Position numbers and translations under genes: made by a program. A model generated the notes under the pieces. The model had not been told where the DNA came from and ran no database searches. It worked only from the letters and a program-made list of their open reading frames with translations. A DNA stretch of 64,000 nt from Prorocentrum cordatum (lineage: Eukaryota > Sar > Dinophyceae > Prorocentrales > Prorocentraceae), in assembly GCA_963575745.1 (NCBI GenBank), contig CAUYUJ010003630.1, forward strand, positions 1 through 64,000, read 5' to 3'. Positions within the stretch are counted from its first letter, which is position 1, and the number at the start of each line of letters is the position of its first letter. This document shows positions 53,924-62,790 of the stretch, one piece after another.

Positions 53924-54890
53924 CGGTGGCGGTGTGGCATGCGCCTCCTCGCCTGCTGCCTGGGCTCCAGGCCCTCCGTTCCGCCCGCCTCCTCAGGCCG
54001 CAGACCCGCCTGCGCTGCGCGTGGGGGTGCTTTCGCCGCCGCGGGCTGCTGCTCCTCCCAAATGGGGGGCAGGCGGCCGCCCGGCGCCGCCTTGGGCGGG
54101 GGGTGCCTCGATGCCTCTTCTCCTGCTGCATGGGCTCCGGGACCGCCGCTGCCACTCGCCTCTCCCTTGGGCGGGGGGTGCCTCGATGCCTCCTCGCCTG
54201 CTGCCTGGGCTCCAGGACCACCGCTGCCACTCGCCTCCTCGCGGGCCGGTGGGCGGTGGCCTGCCTCCCTCTGCATCTTCAGGAGGTCCTCATGCTGGGC
54301 CTGACAGTAAGGCCCATGGGCTTCGCCATCCGTATTACGGCACGTCCGACAGCAGTACCGGCCCCAGCCCTGATCAAGGCGAGCGCAGCTCCTCCCGCAC
54401 CCATTCCAGCACTGTGGTCCTCCGTCCGGGTCACGCCCCGCACGCAGGCAAAGCGCGTCTGGATACGGGTCGTCAAGTAATTTCTGCGCCCGCCTCTGGC
54501 CCAGCCCGTTGTCCTCGTCCGGGACCATGCCGCACTTGGTAGGTAGCCTCTCCTTCCTGAGCGCTGCCGCCCGGCCTCCTGGGTCGCTCGGGCACTCGCG
54601 ACATGCGCGCAGCCACGTCTGCAACCGCTCCCACTGCGCATCCTCTCTCGCTAGCGAGCAAACCCCCGTCTTGCCAGTGTCCTGCTGCTGCCGGGAGCTC
54701 TCCAGCTGGAACAGCGCCTCCTCGATCATGGCGTCCGCAAGCTGGGGGGTAGCTGCTCGGATGCCCCAGGCCACGAGGTCACTGGTCTCGGTGTCCTCCT
54801 CGACTGCCCGCCGAAAGATCGCCGGTGCGCCTCCTGTGAGCTTCCAGATCTCCTCACCCCCCAGCTGCCAGACTCCTGGGAGAGGGCTCC
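53821..54890 (-). CDS. Cys-rich ORF with a 25-residue tandem duplication
   Basis: The coherent frame runs from about 54925 (after a frame change at C6, 54921-54926) through WQLGGEEIWKLTGGAPAIF and SDLVAWGIRAATPQLADAMI to a Cys cluster, PQCWNGCGRSCARLDQGWG RYCCRTCRN, probably zinc-binding. A 75-bp tandem duplication (54091 and 54166) encodes two EEASGSGGPGA-x-AAGEEASRHPPPK repeats. The end of this frame is replaced by the overlapping Cys/His-rich ORF at 53923, implying another frame change near 53930-53990. Confidence 0.5.
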
Positions 54891-54921
54891 GAGCATCATG
54901 AACATGATGCGGTCTCCAGTC

Positions 54922-55575
54922 CCCCCTGCCAGCGCCGCGCTCCTAATGCTCGGCGACGGACCTTCTGACGAATACACCAGCTCCTTGGCGCCTGCTCCTC
55001 TGGGGTGCCAGTGGCCGCAGGGTCGCGCGCCATCAGGGCCCTCCCTCTTAGGGGTGCGCGGGTCCAGGACCAGCTCGCCATTCTCGCGGCTGAGTCTGAT
55101 GGCGCCCTGGCTGAGCTTTCCGACGCACGACCTGACGCTCTGCGGCTCCACGGCTCATCGCCTCCCCTCCGCCTTGGACTGCCGGGGCCACCCTGCGCTG
55201 CTTCGCGATCGGGTCGCCCAGCCTCGAGCAGCGCACTTCCACCTCCTCCCAGCTGTAGCCTGCGCCCCTCGGCCTCCGCAACGCAGGGCCTAGATCAGCT
55301 GGGCCTGGCGCGTCCGCAACAGCGACCTCCGCCTTCACTTGGACAGCGAACTCCGCCCAGCGCCTCGCCTCCTCACCGCCGTCGTTGGTCAGGCTGGCTG
55401 CCGCCGCGTCTGCGTGCCCAGGGCCTCTGGCGTTCCATTCTGCCACGCCCGGGGGCCGCGCGGTGTGCCCCGCCCCTGGGGCTCCGGGGGCCGCGAGCAT
55501 CCAAACGACAGCGCCCCGGCCGGCCCCCGCTTTGCACGAGGCACCCGTGGCACCTCGCCACTCGACGAGAGTCAC
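54922..55575 (-). pseudogene. Linker region of the retroelement, two frames
   Basis: From 55575, the frame overlapping the RNase H stop reads MTLVEWRGATGASCKAG, then EEARRWAEFAVQVKAEVAVA and AGYSWEEVEVRCSRLGDPIA. Near 55150 the coherent reading changes frame to EPQSVRSCVGKLSQGAIRLS and RENGELVLDPRTPKREGP, up to the C6 run at 54921-54926. No known domain. The composition is protein-like but biased to Arg, Ala and Gly. Confidence 0.4.
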
Positions 55576-56684
55576 CGCCCGCCCCGGTACATCTGAAGAG
55601 TCCGCGGACGGTGCGGCTCGCGTCGAGCAACGGCCAGCTGCTTCGCGACCCTAGCGTCCGCATCGCTCTGGCCCTCCCAGACCAGCGCCCGGTGGAGCCA
55701 GCCCCGCTCGAGGTGCTCAGCCCAGCTGCCACGCAAGTCGACGACCTCCAGACCCCTCGACCTGGCCAACTCCACCGCCTCCTCGTCCTCGACCCTGGAG
55801 AAGGTATCCGCGGTGACGTTGTGGTGCGTGCGGAAGTAGGCGCTCGCGACCTCATAGCCGTAGACCGCCTCGAGGCACGTGACCACCGTAATCAGGAAGC
55901 TGGCGTGCCGGTTCTTCGGCCTGCGGTTCTGAAGCCAACAGTGCGCGTTGTAGTTGTCCCCGCCGTGCATCGCCACTCCGCGTTCCCACCAGCCCTCCGC
56001 TCCTGCTTTGGCTGCGAACGTGTCGAGGTTCATGAACACTGCGATCGCGATGATGGCCTCCTCATCCTCCTCTACGCCGAGCGCCCCCCGCAGCGCCTGC
56101 ATGAAGTCAGGCACGGCGTGGAAGGCGCACTTGGCGTTAACCCAGTCGACCGTGGCGATCCTCTGCGGGGTGGCGTCGCCAGTGACCCATATCACGCGAT
56201 GCTGCCACCCAGGGGGCGCCAGCTTCTCGTTGATGGAGAGGGCGCCAGACAGCGCGCCTGCGAAGCGTGAGCTCCACTTCGTCCTATCCGCTGCCAGGAC
56301 GCGCGCCACCTCTGTGGCCTGCCAGAAGTCCGTCCACGCCGAGTGCCCCTGCCGATCATTGCTCCTGGGACCTTCAAGCCTCCTTGGGCGACCCCGCATA
56401 AGTGCGTCGGTAGCGCTCGCGAGGCAACGCATGGCTGGCATGACGAGGCACCAGTACTGCTGGTTGCCTCGATAGATCTCCAAGAAGTTCCAGGGTATGG
56501 TCTGATGTCCGTAGTCCAGCGCGGGGTCCGCCAGTAGATAGGCCGCCTTCTCGATCTTCGGCTCCGGCATCTCAATCGTGCCTTCGCGGGTGCGATTCAG
56601 GAGGCCCCCCTGCGTATCTTCGACGTCTCCCAGCCACCCTCCTCGAGGTCCTTCTCCTCGTTGATGGCCTCGTCGCCGAGGCAC
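55572..56684 (-). CDS. RNase H domain of the retroelement (pol, C-terminal half)
   Basis: Residues from about 27 continue the RT connection domain (LLNRTREGTIEMPEPKIEKA). Then comes an RNase H-like fold: RVIWVTGDATPQRIATVDW with catalytic Asp 170, VAMHGGDNYNAHCWLQN with Asp 243 and Asn 244, and RTHHNVTADTFSRVEDEE with Asp 292 in the H-N-x-x-AD motif known from DIRS and gypsy RNase H. It degrades the RNA strand of the hybrid during cDNA synthesis. It overlaps the RT frame by 88 nt. The two join smoothly at a G6 run (plus-strand C6 at 56605-56610), where one extra base would make a single protein. Confidence 0.8.
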   Translation of the reverse strand: MPRRRGHQRGEGPRGGWLGDVEDTQGGLLNRTREGTIEMPEPKIEKAAYLLADPALDYGHQTIPWNFLEIYRGNQQYWCLVMPAMRCLASATDALMRGRPRRLEGPRSNDRQGHSAWTDFWQATEVARVLAADRTKWSSRFAGALSGALSINEKLAPPGWQHRVIWVTGDATPQRIATVDWVNAKCAFHAVPDFMQALRGALGVEEDEEAIIAIAVFMNLDTFAAKAGAEGWWERGVAMHGGDNYNAHCWLQNRRPKNRHASFLITVVTCLEAVYGYEVASAYFRTHHNVTADTFSRVEDEEAVELARSRGLEVVDLRGSWAEHLERGWLHRALVWEGQSDADARVAKQLAVARREPHRPRTLQMYRGGR

Positions 56685-59569
56685 GCCCTGATCCCTTCGA
56701 GCGCCGTGTCGCTACTCTGAGCCGCTCTCGTGCCGATGTCGGGCTCGACGAGCACCTGATCGTCCATGAGGAACGAGTTGTGAAAGGGGGCGCTGTCGTC
56801 CCACCTCGCATCGGCAGGGCGGTAGGCTGCGTGGTAGCACTTCGCCACCCACGCCCATATCATCCACTCGCCCGGGCTGCCCGTCCAGCCGAAGGTGAGG
56901 AACATGTAGACCGCCGTGATCAGGGCTGCGACACCCCACTTTCCTCCCTCATAGTCCGCGCCGAAGATGCACGCGTCCATCTCGTGCATCACCACCCACC
57001 TGAAGGCGTCCTTGACATCCTTCTTGGCCAGCACAATGTCCACGCCCGGCATGCGCGCCTTCCACCACATGATAATACGGGCGAGGTCCTCATGCCGCGG
57101 CTGGTCCGCTGGTGGGTGGTCCTCCTTGGGGCAGCTCTGGTTGGGGACCGTCCCGTCCCAAGTGAGGCGGCCCTTGTTGCTCATGGTGCGGTCTGGGTTC
57201 TGCTTTGGTACCCTCGCCATGGGTGCGCTCGCAACCTTGCTGAGCAGGTGCTCGTGGACGTTGGCGCACAGCAGGACACGGCCCTTCGCCGCATCCTTCC
57301 AGAGGGCGTGCATCACCTCATCGAGGTGATCCTTCGCACTGGGGTGGGGCAACGCCTTGAGGCGCGCCGGTACTCTTCTGAACCTCGTCCTAGCCACCTC
57401 CTTGGCCACCTTCCGCGCATATTCCAGCAGCGCGCCCTCTACTAGCGGCTCCAAATTCTTGTCGAAGATGCCCCTCGGGTGGTAGCCGTGCCTCTCCCAC
57501 CAGACCCCCCTCAGGGCGACAATCGCCTTCTCGAGCGACCCCGCCTCCTCCAGCGCCGCGTCTCCTAGCCTTACCACCTCCTTGACCTGGTCCTCCTCAT
57601 AGTCCGGGTGGTCCTGCAAAAAAACGTAGTAGGCCCTGGCCGCCGCATCCTCCGGTCTCCTCTTCGAGTCGCACTCGATGATGACCTCCCCCGCCCTCGT
57701 AGACTCCTCAATCCTGCCACCAAGCGCCTCTTCATCACCGTGCTGATCTGACCCCTCCCCGTCGTGCTCAACTCCACCTGCTTGGCGATCTCGCCGCGCC
57801 CGCTGCATGACCGTCCTGGCTACCAGGTCGGCCATCTCTTGCGAGTACGTCTCGCTGCGCTTGGTGATTGCCTTGCCCTCTACCAAGTCATGCACATGGT
57901 CCCCGCTGCAGTGGAGATTGAGGGCCTTGGCGACGTCCTCTGAGGTCGACGCGATGCGGGTGGGCTTGAGATGAAGCCCACCTGCCGCGCTCCGAAGGTT
58001 GAGCGCGCACTGATCCAGGCGGACCTGGTGCCGCGCAGGGTCGGCGAGGGTCGGGGCGAGCAGGCGCCACGCTGCCGAGAGCCACGGGTTCTCTCCCGAG
58101 CAGCCCCGCCCCTTGGCGGCTCGCTCGACCATGATCCTCTTGGCCAGTGCGAGAAACACCGCACCCTCCTTCTTAACCTTGGACAGGTCGACCCCTCGCG
58201 ACTCATTCAGAACAACAAACGCGCAAAAGGCGGTGCACGGCCAGCTAATCCACGTCTCGTGCGGGTCGTAGAGCTGGATGAGGCCCAGGAGAAGCTTCCT
58301 GTCCCTCCTGCGGCGCAAGTCCTGGCCGTGCTGGAGTCCGATCTTGATGGCCCGGCCGCCTTGCTGCACCACTGCCTGGGAGATGCGAGCCTCCCCCGTG
58401 AAGATCTCCAGGAAGTCAAGCCGGCGACCTTGCTGCGGCAGGAGTGCTGCCTGCGCGCCGAGCCAGATCCGGATCTCATCCTCAGACGGGCCCGAGTTCA
58501 TCTCCCCGACCTTCTCGCCTCCCTGACCCTCATCTTCCTCGACCTCTCCCGCCACCGCCTTCTCCAGAAAGAGCGCGGAGTTGGCCAGCGTCTCGTCGCT
58601 CAAGAGGCCCGCCAAGAAGCCCGAGGCAGGGCGCCTCGTGGCCACAAGGCCCGCGGCCTCTGCGCAGCGCTGGCACGCCAGTGCGCCTGGGTGCGCGGGC
58701 GGAGACCGCGTGGTGAGCGCTAACTCGAGTAGCGCCTCCCGGCCCAGGGCGGGCAGCTCCTGCACGTCAACTCCTGCTCCGTAGAGTTGTCCCATGACGC
58801 CCGCTCCGGGTGGGGCGAGGACCCGCATGTGGCCCTTGTGCGCGAGCACCCACAGGATATCCTCCTCCCTTCTCGTGAACTCGGCGCCGATGATGAGCTC
58901 GACTGCGACCCTGCCATAATAGGCCACCCTCGCCGCACCCAGCGCCTTCGTGCGCAGGAGGTCGGGCGGGAGGGCCGCGTGCATGCGGTAGTCCTTGTCA
59001 TGGTCTCGGTGCGTGAGGTCGTGGCAGAAGATGCGGAGGTCCGCCTCCGCCTGCGTCAGAAGGCCCGGGACCTCGCCCAAGGCGCCTTCGGCAATCCGCG
59101 CTGCTTGCAGCATCTCCTCTCGGAAACTCAAACTCTCCTCCTGAACGGCTATCGCCGATGGCCACTCGCACTCCTGCGGCGGGGCCTCGCGAATCATGTG
59201 CGCGGCGATCACGTTGATGATGGCGCACTCCCTGAGCTCGATGTCCGGGGGCTCCTTGCTCGAGTGCTGCAAACCGTCCAACACCTCGACCGTCTCGGGA
59301 TCCAAAGCCAGCTTGTCGCGGTAATCGAGCATCGCCCACTCGCTGCCTGCCAACGTGAGCGTGCCTCTCCCCGGCTCGTCGTCCTCGCCCCACGTGATGG
59401 GGCCTACGATGGCCTGGTGAGTGGTGATCTCACCTGCCTTCCCCCGCCCGTAGTGCTGCTGCATGAGCGCGTCCGCCGCCTCTGCGAGCTCAGGGCACCC
59501 GTAGTCCACAGCATGCGCGGCGAGGGCCTCCACGTCGTACTCTTCATTCGCCTCCGTGGGTGCTCGGAC
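56597..59569 (-). CDS. Cytosine-C5-methyltransferase-like domain fused to reverse transcriptase
   Basis: Frame open from about 59569, no ATG at its start (the 978-codon count begins with GTG at 59533). Residues 1-360 have no known domain. Residues 371-580 resemble a C5-methyltransferase: LDFLEIFTGEARISQAV (motif I, cofactor site), ISWPCTAFCAF with the Pro-Cys pair at 432-433 (motif IV, catalytic Cys), GENPWLSAAW (motif VI-like, ENP at 481-483), LHLKPTRIAS at 521-530. Residues 780-960 are reverse transcriptase: VDIVLAKKDVKDAFRWVV with Asp 839 (motif A), LTFGWTGSPGEWMIW (motif B), NSFLMDDQVLVEPD with Asp 924-925 (motif C). It would copy the element RNA and perhaps methylate DNA. The domain order is methyltransferase before RT. 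Catalytic residues of both domains are intact. Confidence 0.78.
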   Translation of the reverse strand, partial: VRAPTEANEEYDVEALAAHAVDYGCPELAEAADALMQQHYGRGKAGEITTHQAIVGPITWGEDDEPGRGTLTLAGSEWAMLDYRDKLALDPETVEVLDGLQHSSKEPPDIELRECAIINVIAAHMIREAPPQECEWPSAIAVQEESLSFREEMLQAARIAEGALGEVPGLLTQAEADLRIFCHDLTHRDHDKDYRMHAALPPDLLRTKALGAARVAYYGRVAVELIIGAEFTRREEDILWVLAHKGHMRVLAPPGAGVMGQLYGAGVDVQELPALGREALLELALTTRSPPAHPGALACQRCAEAAGLVATRRPASGFLAGLLSDETLANSALFLEKAVAGEVEEDEGQGGEKVGEMNSGPSEDEIRIWLGAQAALLPQQGRRLDFLEIFTGEARISQAVVQQGGRAIKIGLQHGQDLRRRRDRKLLLGLIQLYDPHETWISWPCTAFCAFVVLNESRGVDLSKVKKEGAVFLALAKRIMVERAAKGRGCSGENPWLSAAWRLLAPTLADPARHQVRLDQCALNLRSAAGGLHLKPTRIASTSEDVAKALNLHCSGDHVHDLVEGKAITKRSETYSQEMADLVARTVMQRARRDRQAGGVEHDGEGSDQHGDEEALGGRIEESTRAGEVIIECDSKRRPEDAAARAYYVFLQDHPDYEEDQVKEVVRLGDAALEEAGSLEKAIVALRGVWWERHGYHPRGIFDKNLEPLVEGALLEYARKVAKEVARTRFRRVPARLKALPHPSAKDHLDEVMHALWKDAAKGRVLLCANVHEHLLSKVASAPMARVPKQNPDRTMSNKGRLTWDGTVPNQSCPKEDHPPADQPRHEDLARIIMWWKARMPGVDIVLAKKDVKDAFRWVVMHEMDACIFGADYEGGKWGVAALITAVYMFLTFGWTGSPGEWMIWAWVAKCYHAAYRPADARWDDSAPFHNSFLMDDQVLVEPDIGTRAAQSSDTALEGIRACLGDEAINEEKDLEEGGWETSKIRRGAS

Positions 59570-59960
59570 CCGATTCCGAAGATGCAGCCAAGCAGGCCGG
59601 TCTCGGCCGCGATGTGCGCCAGCGTAGGGTCGGTGTCGATCTCGTGCATCACCTCCTTGCGCCTGGCCAGCTCAGGGGTAGAATCAGGCAGGTTGGCCCG
59701 CTGCTGCTTGGCCTGATGGTGGTTGCCAAGCCAGCGGGCATCCGGACCCTGCATGGTGACACGCAGGTGCTCCTCCAGCTCCGTCGGGTTGAAATCCTTG
59801 AGCTCCTGCGGTGCTTCCACCCAGCCGGACGGCGGGAGCACTGCGCTCTCCGCCCCGTCCTTGGCTGCCCCCGCGGCCGGCGCTGCTCGGCTGTCACTCT
59901 CCTCTACCTCCTGGTCCTGGCCGACGCTGGGGTCGATGCTGCCGCCTCTCCGGCCGTCGA
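59404..59960 (-). CDS. Segment linking gag-like region to the methyltransferase-RT ORF
   Basis: The coherent frame reads DPSVGQDQEVEESDS, AVLPPSGWVEAPQELKDF, NPTELEEHLRVTMQGPDARW and IAAETGLLGCIFGIGS. Near 59570 the reading passes to the frame of the next ORF (RVRAPTEANEEYDVEALAA). An acidic, helical-looking linker. Probably part of one polyprotein with its neighbours, separated only by indels near 59570 and 59960. Confidence 0.5.
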
Positions 59961-60138
59961 CGCCTTTGCCGCTGCCCTTCCCGCCATCGGCCCCTTTGCC
60001 ACCGCCTGCTGGAGCGGGCGCCTGTGCGCCGCGTCGCCAGCTCTCTTGGACGCATCCTCAGCCTCTTGTGCTTGCCTGAACGCCTCGATCTTCTTGTTCG
60101 CATCCTCGTGCGTGCCCACCTTGGGGCCTCCCTTGGGG
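59904..60138 (-). CDS. Gag-like protein, C-terminal continuation after a C8 frameshift
   Basis: Beyond the plus-strand C8 run at 60139-60146 the coherent reading is PKGGPKVGTHEDANKKIEA, FRQAQEAEDASKRAGDAAH, then an Ala-rich helix. The frame that continues the 657-codon ORF instead stops at 60058 after a Gly/Arg/His-rich tail. A one-base change at the run would join them. Confidence 0.5.
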
Positions 60139-62031
60139 CCCCCCCCGCTTGATCAGCTGCATCTGCACGGAGTGGTCCAGCAGGCCGACCTTGCCGATCG
60201 GTTTGTGCGAGTGCGGGCGCGAGGAGTTGTGACACCCCTTCCAGCTGGAGTTGTCCCAGCAGATGATGCGGCCGCTCGCTGGAGACTTGGGACGGTGGTC
60301 GAAACTGCGGCCGTACTCCTTGCGAGAGAGGGCATGCCCGAGCAAGCCCGCGCCTCCGCGACCTCCCGCGGCCCCTCCTGCCGTTCCCACGGCATCAGAG
60401 CCCCCTGGACCCGCCTTGCCCGCTTTGGGCCCGGACATGGGTTGGATGGGCTGCGGGGGGGGGACCGCATTGGAGCGGAAGGCTGCCTGCCACTGCGACC
60501 TCGCCAGCTTGTTGTGGTGCCAGACCATGATGTCCGTCATGAAGTACTGGTCGGGCTCGTCCAAGAAGTAGGTGCGCGGCATACGCAACCAAGGTCGCGG
60601 GTCCTCGCTGCTGGTGGGGGACGTGCACACGAACTTGATGCGGTCCCAGGTCGGGTTCTCATCGCCCATAAGCTCCAGCATGCGCGCCCTTTTCATCCGC
60701 AGCTCCTCGCACCAGCGGCCACGCAGCTCCGCCCAGATGCCGAAGATGACGTTGGGGGGCCAGGCATACTCCGCCTCATCATTAAGGCTGAGCAGATGCT
60801 CGGCGGCCTTGATCTGCTGGTCGTAGTGCTCCTGGCCGTAGAAACAGACCCACGCCCACGACTCGCGCTTGGCATCATGGAGCCAGTGCTGAGGGGTGGA
60901 CGCGTGCCTCGGGCGCGTCTCTAACTTGTAGTCCTTCGGGGGCACGTAGCCGTCCATGTCCGCCTCCGTCGTCCTAGGGAAGTTCGCGCAGCTGAGGCAG
61001 TAGTCCGGCAAGTGCAGGTGATCGCGCCCCCCGTGCTGGAACGCCGCGAAGCCGTACGCGATGCTGTTGGTGATGTTGGTGGGGAACTTGATGAAAGCGT
61101 CCTTGCCGAGCAGTCCTGGGCACAGCGTGACCGTGTAGTAGTCGCACCCCCTGGCCATGAATACTAGCTGCTCCTCCGCGCGCCCAATGCTGGCCAGCGT
61201 GCCCTTGGCTGCGCCGCCCGCCTCCTCGGCGTGCTTGTTGGCCCTCCCCAGCTCGCGCGCGAGGTTCTGCAGGCCGATGCCCACCTCGGACTCCGCCGTG
61301 GGCGCTGCCAGCATCTTCTCCTCCTGTGGCTGGGAGGACGCACCAGCGTGCCACTCCCTAGGGCGAGTCGCCATCTCCACAAAAGAGGGTGGCGTGGGCG
61401 GTGGAGCCGTCCATGGTGTAGTCGAGCTGGCTCCCCCTGATCCGTAGAACGCGCTCGGGTTGAAACCTGGCCGGGCCTCCGGCCGCGGTGGCGGCCTCTG
61501 CCCGAAGCCGAGAAAACCCAGCCCCGGCGGAGGCAGAGTCGGGCCCGCCTGGCCTTCGGGAGGAGCCCGTGCAGGGGCCGTCGGCCTCGAACCTCCTCCT
61601 GCCGCCTCGTAACCCTCATGCAGAGCGCATGCTGGAGGGGGGGGTGGCGGCCCGTCTGCTGCTCCTGGGTGCGGGCTACCCTCGCCACCCTCCAACTCTC
61701 GACTCCAGAGGTCGCGGCACCCTCGACGAAGACTGACGCCGACCTCGCTGACTCCTCCTCCCTGCAGCGTGTCCGCCGCCTCGATCAGCTCCGCCAGCAG
61801 CGCGTGCTTGCCCATCCCGCTCTCCGCCGAGATGACCCCTCTGGCTGCGCTGCCTGTGAGGCCGTCGGCGCGCTTGGTGAGGTAGGCCGCAACGAGGGTT
61901 GACCTCGGGTCCTGGCACTTCTGCCCCTCGTCCTGTGCCTGGGCTCTGCGCAGCTTTGCGTCGAAGTCGTCGTGGGCATCCTGACGGGTAGGGGTAGTGC
62001 TGCGACTCCGCGACCGAGCCCGCTTGGCCAT
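60058..62031 (-). CDS. Gag-like protein of the retroelement
   Basis: 657 codons from a true ATG at 62031, the only canonical start among the element ORFs. It has an Arg/Ser-rich basic N-terminus (MAKRARSRSRSTTPTRQD), a helical segment (ADGLTGSAARGVISAESGM), and a Pro-rich linker (PTLPPPGLGFLGFGQRPPP). A long ordered central part follows (FIKFPTNITNSIAYGFAAFQ, AWVCFYGQEHYDQQIKAAEH, RMPRTYFLDEPDQYFMTDIM). Near the end is a Cys/His cluster (IICWDNSSWKGCHNSSRPHS H) that could bind zinc and RNA like a nucleocapsid finger. Assigned as gag by position before pol and by this layout. Similarity to known gag is not established. Confidence 0.6.
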   Translation of the reverse strand: MAKRARSRSRSTTPTRQDAHDDFDAKLRRAQAQDEGQKCQDPRSTLVAAYLTKRADGLTGSAARGVISAESGMGKHALLAELIEAADTLQGGGVSEVGVSLRRGCRDLWSRELEGGEGSPHPGAADGPPPPPPACALHEGYEAAGGGSRPTAPARAPPEGQAGPTLPPPGLGFLGFGQRPPPRPEARPGFNPSAFYGSGGASSTTPWTAPPPTPPSFVEMATRPREWHAGASSQPQEEKMLAAPTAESEVGIGLQNLARELGRANKHAEEAGGAAKGTLASIGRAEEQLVFMARGCDYYTVTLCPGLLGKDAFIKFPTNITNSIAYGFAAFQHGGRDHLHLPDYCLSCANFPRTTEADMDGYVPPKDYKLETRPRHASTPQHWLHDAKRESWAWVCFYGQEHYDQQIKAAEHLLSLNDEAEYAWPPNVIFGIWAELRGRWCEELRMKRARMLELMGDENPTWDRIKFVCTSPTSSEDPRPWLRMPRTYFLDEPDQYFMTDIMVWHHNKLARSQWQAAFRSNAVPPPQPIQPMSGPKAGKAGPGGSDAVGTAGGAAGGRGGAGLLGHALSRKEYGRSFDHRPKSPASGRIICWDNSSWKGCHNSSRPHSHKPIGKVGLLDHSVQMQLIKRGGPQGRPQGGHARGCEQEDRGVQASTRG

Positions 62032-62145
62032 GAGGTGCCGACTGCGGTCCTTGCTCAGGGCGATGGCTTATGCCGGGCTCAAGGAGTCGCCGCGGTAGTT
62101 CGCGCCGTCCCCGTGGTCCGACAGGCGCAGCGCGGCGCCAGACCG

Positions 62146-62790
62146 CTAGCAGATCTCAGGCGGCTGCGCCTCCACGAACTCGTCGAGCAGCTCCGGCCTA
62201 GGGGGGGCAAAGGCCCCATCCGAGACGGAGAAGGTCAGCCCCAAGCCCATCGCCTCCACGTCCGTACGAGGGTCGTCGCTCTTGCAGTTCTTCGTCGGGC
62301 CGATGAAGCGGGCGGGGAAGCTGTAGTGCGCGTCCCACTCCGATCCCTCTGATGCCAGAGGGTCACGAACGTGGATGAGCCAGACCACGTCCGCCTCGGC
62401 CTTGGCTGGGCTGCCCTTGCGGCTGGCGGCCGCAGGCGTGCGACGAGCCGCGCGCTCCTCACTCCTCCTCTCTGGCCTCGCACCTCCTGGGCGCTGATCG
62501 CCGTCCTCGCCATCTCGGTGGGGAGTCGCTGACCGGCTCCGCCAGCCCACCGCGCGATCAGCCGCGTGAGCCGTGCACAGCGGGAAGCCGTCCTTCTCAA
62601 CCACATGGGCGCGGTGGCACTGTGAGCGTGCGCACTTCCGCCGAGCCGCCTGGCTCTCGTAGGTGCCCGCGTGATGCACGCACGCGCGGAAAGTCCAAGT
62701 GCCAGCCTCCTCTTGCAGATCACGGGTGTCCGAGACAGCTGCGTCCTCCACCAAGAGGAAAACCGGACTCTGCCTAGCAGTGTCCCTGCA
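62146..62790 (-). pseudogene. Cys/His-rich ORF in the retroelement 5' region
   Basis: Same frame as both neighbours, bounded by TGA at 62793-62791 and TAG at 62148-62146, with no ATG at its start. It reads TWTFRACVHHAGTYESQAAR, then RKCARSQCHRAHVVEKDGFP LCTAHAAD, a C-x4-C...H...C-x2-H pattern that could bind zinc. A Ser/Arg-rich linker and an ordered end follow (EADVVWLIHVRDPLASEGSE, NCKSDDPRTDVEAMGLGLTF). A further TAA at 62070-62068 lies before the gag ATG. Possibly part of one long protein broken by stops. Confidence 0.5.
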
